Numbered from the stretch's first letter, positions 1-11,683 are shown. The stretch is DNA of 64,000 nt from Anthopleura xanthogrammica (GCA_964019055.1 OZ025207.1:12056090-12120089); one strand, 5' to 3'. Notes: generated by a model not told the origin, from the sequence alone. A program made the numbers and translations.

Positions 1-229
1 TCTATGATTGTTCGATGAATAAATTATTCTAATAAAAAGAAGGTTATAAACAGACGTGCCCTAACTTTGATCAGCAAATAGGATGTTTAAGGGTATTAGA
101 TAAAATCTGATTTTTTTAAAAGAAACCTAATGAAATCAGTGGGTTTTCTTATTTTTAGAAGGAGAAAGGTTTCCAAAAATATATACATTGTTCTTTATTT
201 GAACAGTTTTACATAAATAAATAATGATT

Positions 230-670
230 CGATCTTGTCTCTGTTTATTTTGTCCTTTTCTTTGTTCTCGTTTTTTGTTTGTTTTGTTTTATTTCTAGTT
301 ATTTGCTGCTGTTTGTTGGAATATTTTTTGTGCTGAAAAGCAAACCTACTTGATTCATATGTGGCCCGTCGCTAGGGATTGTTGGAAGGTGGGAACGAAC
401 CCCCTCTCTCTCTCCCTCTTTTCAACGTTACGTCAACAATAGAATGGCAAATGCAAACCCCCTTCCGAAGTCCTGGCGATGGGCTTACATGTAGCAAGAT
501 TGGCAAAGAAGAGAATCAAACGTATAACGTAAATTAATTCTTTTTAAGACGAACAACAATCTGAAATAACATATGATTGTGTATCAAGAACTAGTACAGT
601 ATTACCTATGAGATAAAAGTATTTTCAAATACATGACCATGATCTAAAAATAGGGCCATTTTTGTTTTGT
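230..670 (+). repeat. Inverted duplicate of 12690-13050 (downstream flank of the MACPF gene)
   Basis: A block including the conserved run around 361-425 (gtggcccgtcgctagggatt and the following bases) matches the reverse complement of 12858-12925. Neighbouring segments (300-345, 540-660) also match 12690-12980 in inverted order. Homology is patchy, with small indels. Confidence 0.75.
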
Positions 671-689
671 TTATTATTTTGTTTTAGGA

Positions 690-1015
690 TTTGTGTAGGA
701 GAAAAACTGGACTGAAAAACCAGGGGAAATCCTAGAATCAAGTATTATTATCGTCGAGTCATGATGCAGAATCTAATTTCAATCTATATTATTGAGATAT
801 TAACAGCAAAGTCTACGATTTTTCCTTACCTGCACTTCCTTGTGCTCTCAACTGCCCGAATGAGTGTAAAGAGGATTTCAGGAGGTTAAAGTAGAAACCC
901 TGTTAATTATTCATTGCTATTTTAATCCACTGAAATTAGGCACTTGATTGGTTAAAAGAGCGTAAATTAAAATTGCAATCACGAAAGGCATTAGGTCATT
1001 GTTCATCGCATGGAG
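690..1015 (+). repeat. Direct duplicate of 13180-13495
   Basis: Shares ttacctgcacttcct (827-841), the gggcagttgagagcac segment (in reverse), ggcacttgattggttaaaag (940-959), aattgcaatcacgaaaggca and catcgcatgg with the copy at 13.2-13.5 kb, in the same orientation. By eye it is roughly 75-80% alike. Confidence 0.75.
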
Positions 1016-1323
1016 GGACCAGGTGATCTCGGAAAAGGCACGCATGTTTATGGCTTTTGATCTAGTTAATTTTAAAATTACAGTGAGGACACTCAAACCA
1101 TGAACACTTGATATTTTTATGAACTTTCTATCGCTTCAAACCTTCTGAAAATGAAGCACTGAACTCAAATAATCTTATTGTTCAAAATAAGTCATATTTC
1201 CAATCGATTCACACAAGGGATAAAGGAGAAAACAAGTACGAAAAAACCTCAAAATGTTCACGGTTCGAGTGTCCTCACAGTAAGTACGAGCAATACAAAA
1301 GTTCAGTTTGGGTTGATAATTTC

Positions 1324-1329
1324 TTTATT
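1324..1329 (-). promoter_or_regulatory. Probable polyadenylation signal AATAAA for the MACPF gene
   Basis: AATAAA reads on the minus strand 20 nt downstream of the stop codon (TAA at 1350-1352). If used, the 3' UTR would be very short (cleavage near 1300-1310). Confidence 0.45.
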
Positions 1330-1349
1330 GTTGTTTCCATTCTCAATCC

Positions 1350-4300
1350 TTATGAAGCCCTCTTTTTAGCCTTACAAGTGGAAGGTTTTGTGACAGTGTA
1401 ATAACTGGGTGCCAGCTCATCTTTGATATCACCCCAGTCCTTCACATTTCCTCGATTACTGCCATCACACGACTGAGACATTTTAGCAATTTCATCCTCC
1501 GTTAAAATTCTGTCCCAGATATTGAGTTCTGATATCACTCCATTGAAGTTTCCTTTTTGGAATCCTCCGAAATGCATCTCTCCTCCTGCCTGTGGAACTT
1601 TTCTTGGAACTAGGAATTTAAGGGAGGGCTCGTTGTGTTGGTTGATGCCATCACCATAAAGATTCGTTGCACCTGAGTTGCTGTCTCGAGTCACGCAGAA
1701 ATGGTGCCATCTGTCAGTGTCTTTGTTGTCAAATTGTGCAACGAGCCCTTCAAGTTCAACGCTGAGGAGTAGATATTGTACAAAGTCAACAGCATTCAAT
1801 TAAGTCATAGGATTAAATTCATGATGCAAAAGGGCCCCTTTCTCGTCAAGTAAAAACAAAAACTTACTAGCTATTTTATGAATAACGGAAAGGCTTATTC
1901 TGATTTTCAAGGAAAATAGATTAAAGTAAACCGACGGAAAGAGAGTAGCCGACTTAGGGACGTTCAGGGGCAATGCTCGCGGGCATCCTTTCTACGAATG
2001 AGTTTATATTTAGTGTGCACGTTCACGCGCTCATCGTGATGACGTCATTCTAATGTTTGAACTGATGCCAAAATGTTTGAATGTCAGAAAAACATCCATT
2101 TCACAAATTGGTTTTATGCATGAGGTTAAAACATAAGAAAAACCTCTTAGTGATGTAAATTCTTTCCATAGCAACCGTGACTTGTGAATAGGTAAATGTC
2201 GGTATTTAGAAATTCCTTTATAGGGTCTATTCTTTAAAGCATTCTAGAGAAGGTAGAATACTGTATTCTTCAAAATAGTCTAGACTTACCTTGTCTTGCT
2301 CACATGGAATTGAACACCAACTGTCCCCTCCTCAAAACCTCCTTCAGTATAGATTTCAAACTTGTCTCTATCTGCGTTGTTGTTAATATACTCCAACAAT
2401 CTATTCCTCTGATATGGTTTGATATTTCCGAATTTGGCCCAGAAACATATAGTTAACTCGTTCATCGTCGGGAAACCACTAAGTACAGATTGTTCGACCT
2501 CTGTATCAAGTTTAAATCTCAAATCATACGAAACTGTTGAAATGATATAGATAGATATTAAATTTATTAATAATTCATAATATCAACACATCAAAGGGGA
2601 ATATTTTATTTACATAAATCAGCAACTCGTAAGGGGGTAAACTCGTAAGCCCCCTTATGAGTTTAGGTACATATTGAACGAACAATCTATGTCGACAAGT
2701 GCAATGACGCCTAAACTGTCAATAAAAAAAATCATCGTGGTTGAGCGGCTTCGAACCTAACCAACTAAACCGAAAGGGAGTATGGGTAGAAATCACTATA
2801 GTGATTAATTATTCGCACTGGATTAGTCGTTGGTGTGTATAATGGCGAGGAACAAGTTATTTAAAAATAGTGCTTCGGTGATTTCTACCCATACTCCCTT
2901 TTGGCCCAGTTGCGTGAGCTCGAGGCCGGTTAACCACAAGGTTTTAATACGGCTGCGTGTCACTTCTAAAAATAGCCCGCTTAATAGATGCATGACTCAG
3001 ACAAATAAAATTATACTGAAAATAACACGGAGAAACGTAAATTTTATTTCGTTCTGTTTTATTTTATTTTATAAAATATTGCTTATTTAAAAAAGCAGTT
3101 GTCAATAAAAACAAAATGGTAAAAATTGACTCGAAGAGATGAGAATTTTTTTTCCAGGGGCTTGTTTGTCTGAGTTGTGACGTCACTGACGCACAGCCCT
3201 ATTGATATGAATACTACGCAAAAAAAAAACACTTACCGGTGCAATATTTGTCCTTATTTGGTTTCTCTTCAGCAGGACACTCATTAACGCAGACGCCATT
3301 GCGAGCTCTTGCATACCGACACTCGTTACATTCTGATGCCGTTGGTTTACCTTGGGACGTATACTGGCAACCTAGAACATGTTCATGGGAACTCTATGAG
3401 GTACGTTTTTATAGTGATCAAAAATTTATTTGGACCACCCTAAACTGGTAGAAAATACCAGGGGGAAATTACCAGAGGCCGGATTCGATTTCTCAATAAA
3501 TCTTGGTACCGGCAGATTGATAGCTAGACAAAAGTTGGCTCGCACGCTGATTAGGTGGCGGGTGTGACGTCCTTTTTTGTAAAATTCTGATTTTTTCTCT
3601 CGTCTACTTAATATTCCCCTTAACATATTTGCTTCTCATCTTCATTAAAATTAGTTGTCATGCCAAACATGAGCCAAAAATCTGCAAAATATGAATTTTG
3701 TTTTCGACTTGCTTTTTGAGTAGTTCAGTTCGACCACATTCGACCGTTACCCTGCTCACATGCTAACATACCTCTCGCGTGCATTCATTCTGATCACAAT
3801 AATAGATCAAAATAAAGAGTAAGAGAATATAAGTTCACTTATTAATCCCTATGTTCTGTTCCACTTGAAATCGTCTTCCCTTAAGAAGATCCTTTGAACT
3901 GCTTTATATGCCTTCAAAGGCAACACAACGTGGCTTGGTGCTCAGGGATTTGAATATTTAGCCTTGTAATGAGAACTTCTTACCTGCTAATGGGGAACAA
4001 GCTTCGTGACATCTTTGTACACAATTCGGCTCATCCTTATCTCTGTACGTATCTCCTTTACATTCTGCTGTGGTCAATTTACGTGATATCACATGAGAAT
4101 CTACGATTTGTGCTGGTTGTTCGTCGTTACCAAAGGAATAAAAGCGCGCATGAATCGGCTGATTGTGATCGATCATGGTCAAGTAGACATCTCCACTGTC
4201 CGTGGTGCCCTGGGACTTGCCATACTCGATGACGGTACTTGTTGGTGACTCAGTAACACAGACAAAGTATGACTGGTACAAGAGGGCGTCTCCAAGGGCT

Positions 4301-7300
4301 ACAGCATTGGTATTGACCGTAGATACTTTGAGCTGCTGTGACTAAAAAAGAGGCTTGATAATTTAGATTTAGATCCATTTCTGCAATGCTGTTTGGTGAG
4401 ATGCTGGACAATAGGCAATGAGAAACCCAAGGAAGGATCAGGATGAATCTTGGAAACAGTATATAACAGACATTTTAAAAATCGTTGGTGTATGCTATTG
4501 GACAGATTCAGTTGTTACCTTGAGCATGCAGATATTGTCTTCCTGAATCAGGTTTGAGCAATAAAAAGACTCGATGCATGGCCCATTCAAAGCCTTGATT
4601 ATGGCTAAAGCCCCAAAATACAGCTTACCTTGTAGATACCAACGCCAAATGGTGAGATTTCAACGTAATACCACGTGTCTTTGTTACTTGGAACTGCCGA
4701 GAAAACTACATACAGAGTACCTTTGGAAGAAGCTGTAAAATGAAGGCACTTGCCATTTGTGTCACTCGGGTCAAACCTTAGACCGTTGGACCACTGGATA
4801 TTACATGGTAAATGACCAACCTGGTTTTTATCTTTACTGTTACCACGCGTACGCTCCTGGAAGACCTCTTGAACGGGCCATTCAGCGCGAGCAAGCTTTT
4901 TACCCTTTAAAAGTTCGCTTAGCCCGGGAAAGTACTTTTTGGATTCTGTATAATCTGCGTTGTGAAGGACAAGACTGCCCGTGGCCTCGTTATAAGTCAA
5001 GACAAGACCAAATATCGATATTTTTTGGTTTCCAAGGTTATTGCTTCCACCATTGCTGAAGCCATCGTACATATGAAAGTTTCCATCTTCGTCTGCAGTG
5101 TACCATTGATCTTCACTGGTTAAAAAAGAACTCCAAATAATTAATAGTCGGTAAGTCTAGAGCTTATCATTTTATGACAAAAATATGACATTATTATGGA
5201 AACAAGATTGTAGATGGACTAAGCAAAAAATAAGTACTCTTGTTTTGCCTATAAACCTGTTCTATATGACTAAAAAACAGTATTAAAAAATCAATTCTAC
5301 TCAAACATGGCGCAAAAATTGGAACCAAGGCCACGATGGCCTCATTGTATGAAGCCAAGACTGACAGCAAGTTCATCTCATCTCTTGGTGAAGCATAAAC
5401 TGAGGACATCATGTTAATCTGGCCAAGCATATAAGATGGGTAATAGGTGTATCTCATGCTGTGATTTGCTCCACGTTATCATTACCATTACCATTACCAT
5501 TACCTCAGATTATTTGTCCTACTAGAAATGTTTAACCTTATACCTGTACTGAACGCTTCTTGACATGGATTTAGGGATGTCAATGCCATCATCAGCTTCC
5601 CCCTTCAGGTCTTTCAACATGTCGAAAATTACAGTAAATCGTTTACGGTTACTTGTCATCTCATTCCAAGATGGCCTCTTGGTTGACGACTGATATCTTG
5701 GATCACTTATTTCACAGCCAGCTTTTCCAGCAGGGAGACTGACATCTGATATAGACATTGCACCCTTGAAAGTGAAAAAAAGAACCATATATTCAACATC
5801 GGTAAAAGAAATTTAATATAATAATAATGATAATATGGTTTATTTCGGCCACTTGCAGTTAGAGAAAACTGAATTGCTGGCTGATACAATATGGATAATG
5901 CAAGATAATCATATAATATACAATATAATCAGACACATAAGGGACACATAAGCTACGGCTGGTACTTTACAGTAACGAAGTTTGCAAATCGTTTCGTTCG
6001 GGTGATCATTGGATGCGCGTGCTTCCCTGATCGCAATGCCAAATGAGTGGTGGATTTCACAACACGGTTGTGTATAAAATATTAACTGCAGACTGTGTTC
6101 CTTTATTGATGCATCTAGTTTGCAGCATTGCAACCGCACGCCCACAGCACAGCAACAACAACTGAGAGATCGACCCGAAGCAATAAAAGCAAAAGCATCA
6201 AGCTAATCATCATTATCAATAATTAATATTAGTAAATAATTACAGTAATTATAACTTCTCTAGGTTGATTCGACTATGAAATGGATATGTATCTTATTCT
6301 TTTATGATTCATCTGTACCAAAAGCGTGAAGGACTCTCAGTGTCTCCACATAAGTCAACACAATCTTACCTCTTCCATGTAGACCTCGATCGCCCTTTTT
6401 AAACTCATACGTTTGCGTTTCAAACTGTAGTCCATCTCAGCTCTACTGGCAAACTCACAGTATACCCGTTTTTGGTTTTCAGAATAATAACTTTTCTGAG
6501 ATGTTTCGTCTAGTGTAAGATTCAATTTATTCTTTTCGCATCCCCAGTCTACGTTTTCCTCTGGGAACAAGTCGTTGGCACGAAAATCCAACAGATCGGT
6601 GACAGATCCCATGAGGAACTTGAAGGCCTTGGGGTAGTCGGGAATACTCTCGAGCCATTCCTGAAACATAAGGAAAAACATAGGTTTTCAGGTAAAGCGT
6701 GCTCAACTCAAGCATGGTATGATAATCATTGGTACTATTGGTATTGCCTTCATAACCAAAATCATTATGATGTTACTTACCGTAAACTGGGTCTTAAAAG
6801 TAGGCGAATACATATCAGAGATCACCGCTGCTATTCTCTGACTTCCTCCTTGTACGACTACAGATGAAGACATGTAGTTCTGTTGTGATTTGGACGAGCT
6901 ACCAGATTTGGTGCTTGATTTTGCTCCTGCACTCCAGAACAGACTTTTGAACTCAGTCTCGCTCTCTTCTGCAAATGATTCCTTGCTGGCAGTCGAGCTT
7001 GCCAATTGTGTCTTTCGTAGTTCCAACTGACCACCAAACCTGGCAGACTTGATGTAGTGAGTTCCCCATCGAAGAATAAAATCCTCTGATAGAAAGAAAC
7101 AAAACACATCACCCAAGACCTCTGATAAAAGAGGCAAAGCCATTTGTAAAAAAGAAGCCTTTGTGACATTACAGTCTACCCTTTTGCGTATGTAGTATAT
7201 CATCTTACTTTTTTGGACAAATGTAATTTAACACCACTATAACGATGATTAAAGTTTGGTTGTTGATTTACCAGGTGATTTAAAGTTAACGTCTACGCAT

Positions 7301-10300
7301 ACTCTCTCGTTCAAGAAAAAAGAGGACTTACTTCTGTAAGTTTTCAATTCCTTATTATACTGACTTGATTAAAGTTGGCTTGAGTTTGAAGACAGATTGA
7401 GAAAAGTATCCGATCGAAAGAAATTTGGAATGTTAAGCAAACTAGTTATGGAACTTGGTTAAGTTTAAAGATTGCTATATGCTAAACACAGCACCATTTG
7501 TTACATAGGTGTCAAGGGTAAGTCGGCCTTGCTTTTGGTTAAGAAGGCGGGTTACATTATAGGTCGGGAACAGCCCAGTAAGTTGGTGCAAATTTGTGAA
7601 ATGGAAACAAACTCACGAAATTTAGCCGGAGCACCAGGAGCAAAATAGGACAGTGGAAGACCAACAAACTCTCTTAGAAAATTCCTGCTTAGATCCTGTG
7701 GCTTGACTTCGTCTTGAAATATCTCGTATCTAGGAAAGTGTTTTCAGTAAGCAAACAAATTATCAATCAAAACGAAATACTAGACGAACTAGGAAAAAGG
7801 ACAAGAGAGAAGCATAGAACAAACCAAGGTAAAGATGGAAGGTAGGGTATTTAAATACCTGTCCACATCGATATCAAAGATGGCAAGATTGGTTTGTTTT
7901 GCACCGCTTTTAGAGCTTCCCCAAGCACTCTTGACACCAGCGTAGAACCCCAAAACGGACCCCGACACTCCTGCTTCTTTTTGTAAATACGTTTGATACT
8001 CAGATCGTGAGGTAAATACGGTCATACTTGCTGTGGTATCGTAGATCCCGTGAACGTTCATCGTGTCTGGCACTTGAAGTTTGTCATAACTGTGTGAAGG
8101 GAAAGAAACCTGGTTTGGTGATTTGTAAAAGTGTAGTGACTGACAATAAGCCGTTAATCAGGCGGAAAAATGTTTTAATATAATGATATTATTCTTGAAA
8201 TTTAGTTTCAGTATCCGTAGACTTACGTTGACCCTCCCCCACAGCTTCTCTGGATGATACTCATCTTCCTGGACTCAGGGCTGTATTGTCCACGACCATC
8301 AAAACCAACACCAATAAATGCAGCACCATCAATCATGTTCTGCGTAAACGAAAAAAGAAACTGCCTGTCAGGGAATGGAAATTAGAAGGCCTGCTAAGAA
8401 TAGTATTAATACCGAGAGCAAGATTAATAGCACTCACCTTGCATAGTTTTGCTGCTTTAAGAGACTTGAAACAAGGGTCTCCCTGCTGGTATCCAGTCCC
8501 CCAGCAACCATTCATGATCATATTCCCCATGCCCGCTGGGTAAGTGTAGGCCTGTGGGTCATTAGACTCGTGAGGTTTTTTTTCGCCTTCAACTTGAGCA
8601 TTGATGTGATAACCCGGTGGGATAAACATATCTTCAGTCGCCCATCCCTTGTCTGGAGTGATGTCTAGTTTGATCTAAGAATAGATAAAAGTATCAACCA
8701 TAAGCAATAAGAATAGACAAAGCAAAGCAAAGAGATGCCATTGTCTTCCTTATTTTCACTTACAGAGTTTTACCCTCAGACTTAGGCCTTGGTCAAAAGC
8801 TCAGTTCACACTTGCCTAGTCAAATATTGAGTGTGTCATTCAACATTTGATTCGTTTGTCCAACTAAATCGAAGTAAATGGAATCCTATTCCAATTGGAT
8901 GTCATTTTTTAGAGCCGAGATAGGTCGAGCCCATATTTTTTATTGATTATAAATTGCTTCCGGTAGGGTACGGCTACTTTGATTCACAACGCGGGGTTGG
9001 CGAGGACCGTGAAAAGCAGTCACGGTGAACAAGTTATTACTGTTCGTTCAATTTGAATTCTTAACAGGGCGATTTTCAGGTAATCTGAGGAAAAAAGATT
9101 AGCCAAAATGATCAGATTGTGAATTTGTTTTAGGAATAAAAATCATTCCTCTTTGCGCGCCATATCCTTGATGAGAAGGGGGAAATTAAATCAAAACCAA
9201 AGAACGGACAAGAGCAGTACAAATAGAAGTGTCAATTCAAGTATCCGAGTGTTTAAGGTTTTAAAATGTTTCTAATTTAAAGAAAGGAATGTAAGTCTCC
9301 TACAGAAACAATCCTTATACCATTTTAGTAGATTACTCACTTCTTTCTTAAGGAAATCTGAAGCTTTTTCTTGGGCTTCTTCTATGTTCTTCAGCCCTTT
9401 ATCAACCAGTTTTCCTGCCACTTCGATTCCCTTTTCCATCACAGCCTTTTGGACTTGTTCGTTCCCCGCTATTTTTGTCAGCACACCTGCTACAGCCGGA
9501 GCCACCCTTTTCGACGCTGTCACATCATCACGAGCGACTGGCTTAATTTTCTTAAGGACTAAAGAAAGAAGAATATTTTTTATAATATTACACTGTATGT
9601 TGTAAAGACGTGGGGTTTTTATTAGAGCCGTTTTCGTGTGAGTGAGAAACCTACGGTACTGACTTGCAGCAGGTATACGGTACGACATGCTGTAACATTG
9701 AAATGGCTTCCTATTGTCTTCTAGTAATTTATCCAATCACAACGCGTTGTTACGGCTACGGTAAGATACGGTACGGCTAAGAATTAGCCGTATTTTTTTC
9801 CACTCATACGACTCTATAATAACAAAGGTACATAAAATACACGTTTCTGATTGGTTGATAAGCCACTAAATACGCGTGGTATTATTCATTAATAATAATA
9901 ATAATCTTTATTGCAAACCAGATTTGCCCCAGGACCACTCTCTCACAAAAGTGATTTTCAGAGAGGTCATTCATTCGGTATTCATGGTGGTATTTTCTAT
10001 ACAAACGTAAGGCAAAAAACATTTGAGTATGATCCACATTTTACGATGAAAACATTTCAGTCTATTGGTGCGAGAAATTTAGTTACCTTTAACTGAACAA
10101 TGGTAACTTCAATTATACCTTGCTTTTTCACACTTACATTTAAAACTGCTTTAAAAAAAAAATCTTTTGAGATCAAGATACCTTTTGCACTTTAATCTAG
10201 ACTCATGATTACCTTTTCCAAGCAGATTCTTTTTCTTTTCCGATGGTAATCTTGCCTCTACTGGCATCACTTTCGTGTCATCCTGGATGTCAGGACTGAA

Positions 10301-10946
10301 TGACTGTTTTTCTTTCTTTTCCAGAGTTTCCTTCGAAGTAAAATATTTACTCGATTCTTCGCCATTGGTTTGGTTGTTTGCCTGCTGAAGCTTTCCAATC
10401 TCACTATGTTTCCTTTCTTTTCTACAGACTAAAGGATTATAGCATTAGAACTGATTAGAAAGACAATTGAAGATACTACGGGCGTTCTCATTGGCTGATA
10501 GCTGCTGTGGACATTAGAGTATAAGGAAGCGCAGAATACTCTTGTTTGTCTTGGTAAGTACAGAATACTATTTATTCACTGCAATATGTGAATTACGCAA
10601 TACCATATTGAAAGAGAAACGAGTAGTGTAGAGAAGCGAGACGCTGTCTATAACTTGTTTTTAAAGGCCCGACTACCTTTCAAAATGCCACAGGGAACTG
10701 TTTTAAAAGGCGACTATTGAAGTCTTATAAAATGTGATTACTGATATCTATCATTTTCTCATTCTGATGCTTACATTCATCAGTGATGCCGAAACGTAAC
10801 GTTTTGATAAATATCATACACGTGGAACAGTAAATAAGACTCATTTTCAAGTGCGAGCATATATGTAAAGATAAATGCAATTACTTACAAGAATACTCCG
10901 TTAGTAATGTTACCAAGATAACTGCTATTATCAGAGTCTTTGCCAT
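1350..10946 (-). CDS. Secreted MACPF-domain protein with Cys-rich and pentraxin-like C-terminus (16 exons)
   Basis: Predicted secreted perforin-family protein of 1,243 residues; MACPF proteins oligomerise on membranes and act in immunity, venom or development, and I cannot tell which applies here. Coding exons (minus strand, 5' to 3'): 10889-10946, 10213-10428, 9341-9558, 8438-8674, 8227-8339, 7859-8089, 7617-7729, 6781-7085, 6370-6660, 5544-5764, 5366-5458, 4629-5115, 3984-4341, 3237-3371, 2290-2533, 1350-1761. All introns have GT/AG borders and the sum is a multiple of three with no internal stop. Layout: signal peptide (1 to about 19), Lys/Glu-rich and helical region (20-164), MACPF (about 245-560) with WGTHYI at 402-407, unassigned module (about 700-940), Cys-rich knot (about 950-1024), pentraxin-like domain (about 1026-1205). 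The ATG is preceded by an in-frame TGA 9 nt upstream. The least certain junction is the donor of exon 11 (GTCAGT at 5360-5365). Exact orthologue not recognised. Confidence 0.85.
2624..2663. repeat. Short hairpin in an intron
   Basis: aactcgtaaggggg (2624-2637) faces cccccttatgagtt (2650-2663) with one mismatch and a 12-nt loop, in the intron between exons 14 and 15. Confidence 0.6.
2773..2901. mobile_element. Small inverted-repeat (MITE-like) sequence in an intron
   Basis: A perfect 24-bp inverted repeat (2773-2796 and 2878-2901, core gggagtatgggtagaaatca) encloses 81 bp. It is MITE-like in size, but no target duplication was recognised. Confidence 0.5.
3984..5115 (-). other. Exons 12-13: unassigned beta-rich module of the MACPF protein
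   Basis: Exons 4629-5115 and 3984-4341 (plus the short exon 5366-5458 before them) encode about 280 residues rich in aromatic and beta-branched residues, with paired Tyr-Tyr-Val and Tyr-Phe-Val-Cys segments suggestive of a beta-sandwich. There is a loose resemblance to farnesoic-acid-O-methyltransferase-like (FAMeT) jelly-roll domains common in invertebrate secreted proteins, but I cannot establish it by eye. The end of exon 13 moves into a cysteine-rich region (C-x6-8-C, C-x3-C spacing) that continues in the next exon. Confidence 0.5.
5475..5508. repeat. ATTACC microsatellite
   Basis: Four to five tandem copies of a hexamer (attacc) within the intron between exons 10 and 11. Confidence 0.8.
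5544..8674 (-). other. Exons 4-10: MACPF (perforin/complement-type) domain
   Basis: Exons 8438-8674, 8227-8339, 7859-8089, 7617-7729, 6781-7085, 6370-6660 and 5544-5764. Exon 5 carries the N-terminal GVGFD motif (254-257 region), which resembles the start of many MACPF domains. Exon 8 carries WGTHYI (402-407) followed closely by a Gly-Gly pair, the signature of the central MACPF hinge region. A Ser/Lys-rich stretch after it (about 430-460) fits one of the transmembrane hairpin regions. Exon 9 continues with EWL and an aspartate/proline segment as in other family members. Exons 4 and 10 flank the core and carry several cysteines. The domain is intact: no frameshift or stop. Confidence 0.85.
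9341..10428 (-). other. Exons 2-3: charged linker and amphipathic helical segment
   Basis: Exon 2 (10213-10428) encodes a Lys/Glu/Ser-rich hydrophilic stretch (residues about 20-91) with no recognisable fold. Exon 3 (9341-9558) encodes residues 92-164 with repeating Ala/Val/Gly-Lys/Glu spacing that suggests one or two long amphipathic helices. Neither belongs to the canonical MACPF core. The borders are phase-consistent (TC at both acceptors, single G or T carried over from the donors). Confidence 0.55.
9600..9830. repeat. Dispersed tacggt/acggct-rich repeat, copy 1
   Basis: Contains several tacggtacg/cggctacgg runs in the intron between exons 2 and 3. It is related by motif and flanks to 11110-11260 and 14985-15110, and probably belongs to a dispersed non-autonomous repeat family. 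A related fragment lies near 8930-9030. Confidence 0.4.
10889..10946 (-). other. Exon 1 of the MACPF gene: start codon and signal peptide
   Basis: The exon encodes a short, strongly hydrophobic N-terminus (Met-Ala-Lys followed by an Ile/Leu/Val-rich core of about 13 residues) typical of a secretory signal peptide. It ends in phase 1 at a consensus GTAAGT donor (10883-10888 on the plus strand as acttac). A TTAACAG acceptor-like site lies about 23 nt upstream of the ATG, so a further non-coding 5' exon is possible. The context GCCATGG is a good metazoan start context. Confidence 0.75.
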
Positions 10947-11109
10947 GGCGATGTTTCACACAGAAGCTTCTGTTAATGGAATAATATCTATCTATTAATT
11001 TATTATTACCATACAAAGATACTGTTTAAATGTCATTAGGGATAGCGGGAACTTAAGAAACTGTGGGGGAGGGTACTTTGACTAAATTAATTATGTTAGA
11101 GCAGATTTC

Positions 11110-11260
11110 GTATTAGTGTGAAAAGTCACAGCACACGGCACGGTTACGACGCCGGCGCAGCGTCGAATATCTTCATACACGGCACGGCACTGACACAGTC
11201 ACGGCAAGGCGTGGTCCGTCAGTACCGTAAGTTTTTCATATAGAACTGCTCTAAAATAGA
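11110..11260. repeat. Dispersed GC-rich repeat, copy 2
   Basis: Shares cacggttacgacg, cgtcgaat and ttcatacacgg with 14985-15110 in the same order, and both end with a tagaactgctct/aaaactgctctatt type motif. It lies just upstream of the MACPF gene. Confidence 0.6.
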
Positions 11261-11398
11261 ACTGCTCTAAATTCCGGGAACATGTATATAGGGGAGCACC
11301 CTAAAACGTTTCAGAAAATATGAGAAGTGGAAAGGAGAGAAGGCGCAGGAAGGAGGGAGCAAATGTGGAGAAAAGTGGAGGAGGAGGAGGAATAAGGC

Positions 11399-11683
11399 GT
11401 ACCAGGGACACGAGTGAAAAACGCACTGCGCATGCTCGGAATTTCGGCCGAAAATTCATAGACGAGTCGTGTTTACGAAGAAAACCATTGGAGATTTACA
11501 TGTCTTGTATTATGCGAATTCCTCTTGTATTATTTGACCAGGAAAAAATAAGCACTAACTTTCCACTAACGGCCTTAACTTTAGAGATTTACTAAACGCC
11601 GGTAAATCTCCAATGGTTTTCTTTGTAAACACGACGAGCTTCCGAGCATGCGCAGTGCGTTTTTCACCCGTGTTCGTACCAGG
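11399..11683. mobile_element. Non-autonomous DNA transposon (MITE) with 8-bp target duplication
   Basis: GTACCAGG occurs at 11399-11406 and again at 11676-11683. Between them lies a 269-bp element whose ends form long inverted repeats (gacacgagtgaaaaacgcac... versus ...tgcgtttttcacccgtgttc, continuing through gcgcatgctcggaa and aaaccattggagattta). The 8-bp duplication fits the hAT superfamily, but the termini are not diagnostic. Confidence 0.8.

Larger units (their letters stand above)
1350..3371 (-). other. Exons 14-16: Cys-rich knot end and pentraxin/LamG-like domain
   Basis: Exon 14 (3237-3371) finishes a furin-receptor-like cysteine-rich module (C-x-x-C plus a C-V-x-x-C-P ending). Exons 15 (2290-2533) and 16 (1350-1761) encode a concanavalin/pentraxin fold. 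It has WHHFCVT at 1125-1131, matching the H-x-C-x-S/T pentraxin signature context, and a closing G-V-I-x-E-x-N-I-W-D-R motif at 1181-1191, typical of LamG/pentraxin strands. The protein ends in a Lys/Arg-rich tail. Known pentraxin domains bind carbohydrate or phosphocholine in a calcium-dependent way, so a targeting role is an inference. Confidence 0.8.

Noticed and set aside
2700..2960. tRNA-like sequence (cttcgaacc, ggttaacc motifs)
   Set aside because: No cloverleaf can be drawn; the motif lies in an intron next to a MITE-like inverted repeat.
11320..11595. Arg/Gly-rich plus-strand frame as a gene
   Set aside because: It starts in purine-rich sequence and then crosses into a MITE; composition explains the Arg/Gly bias.
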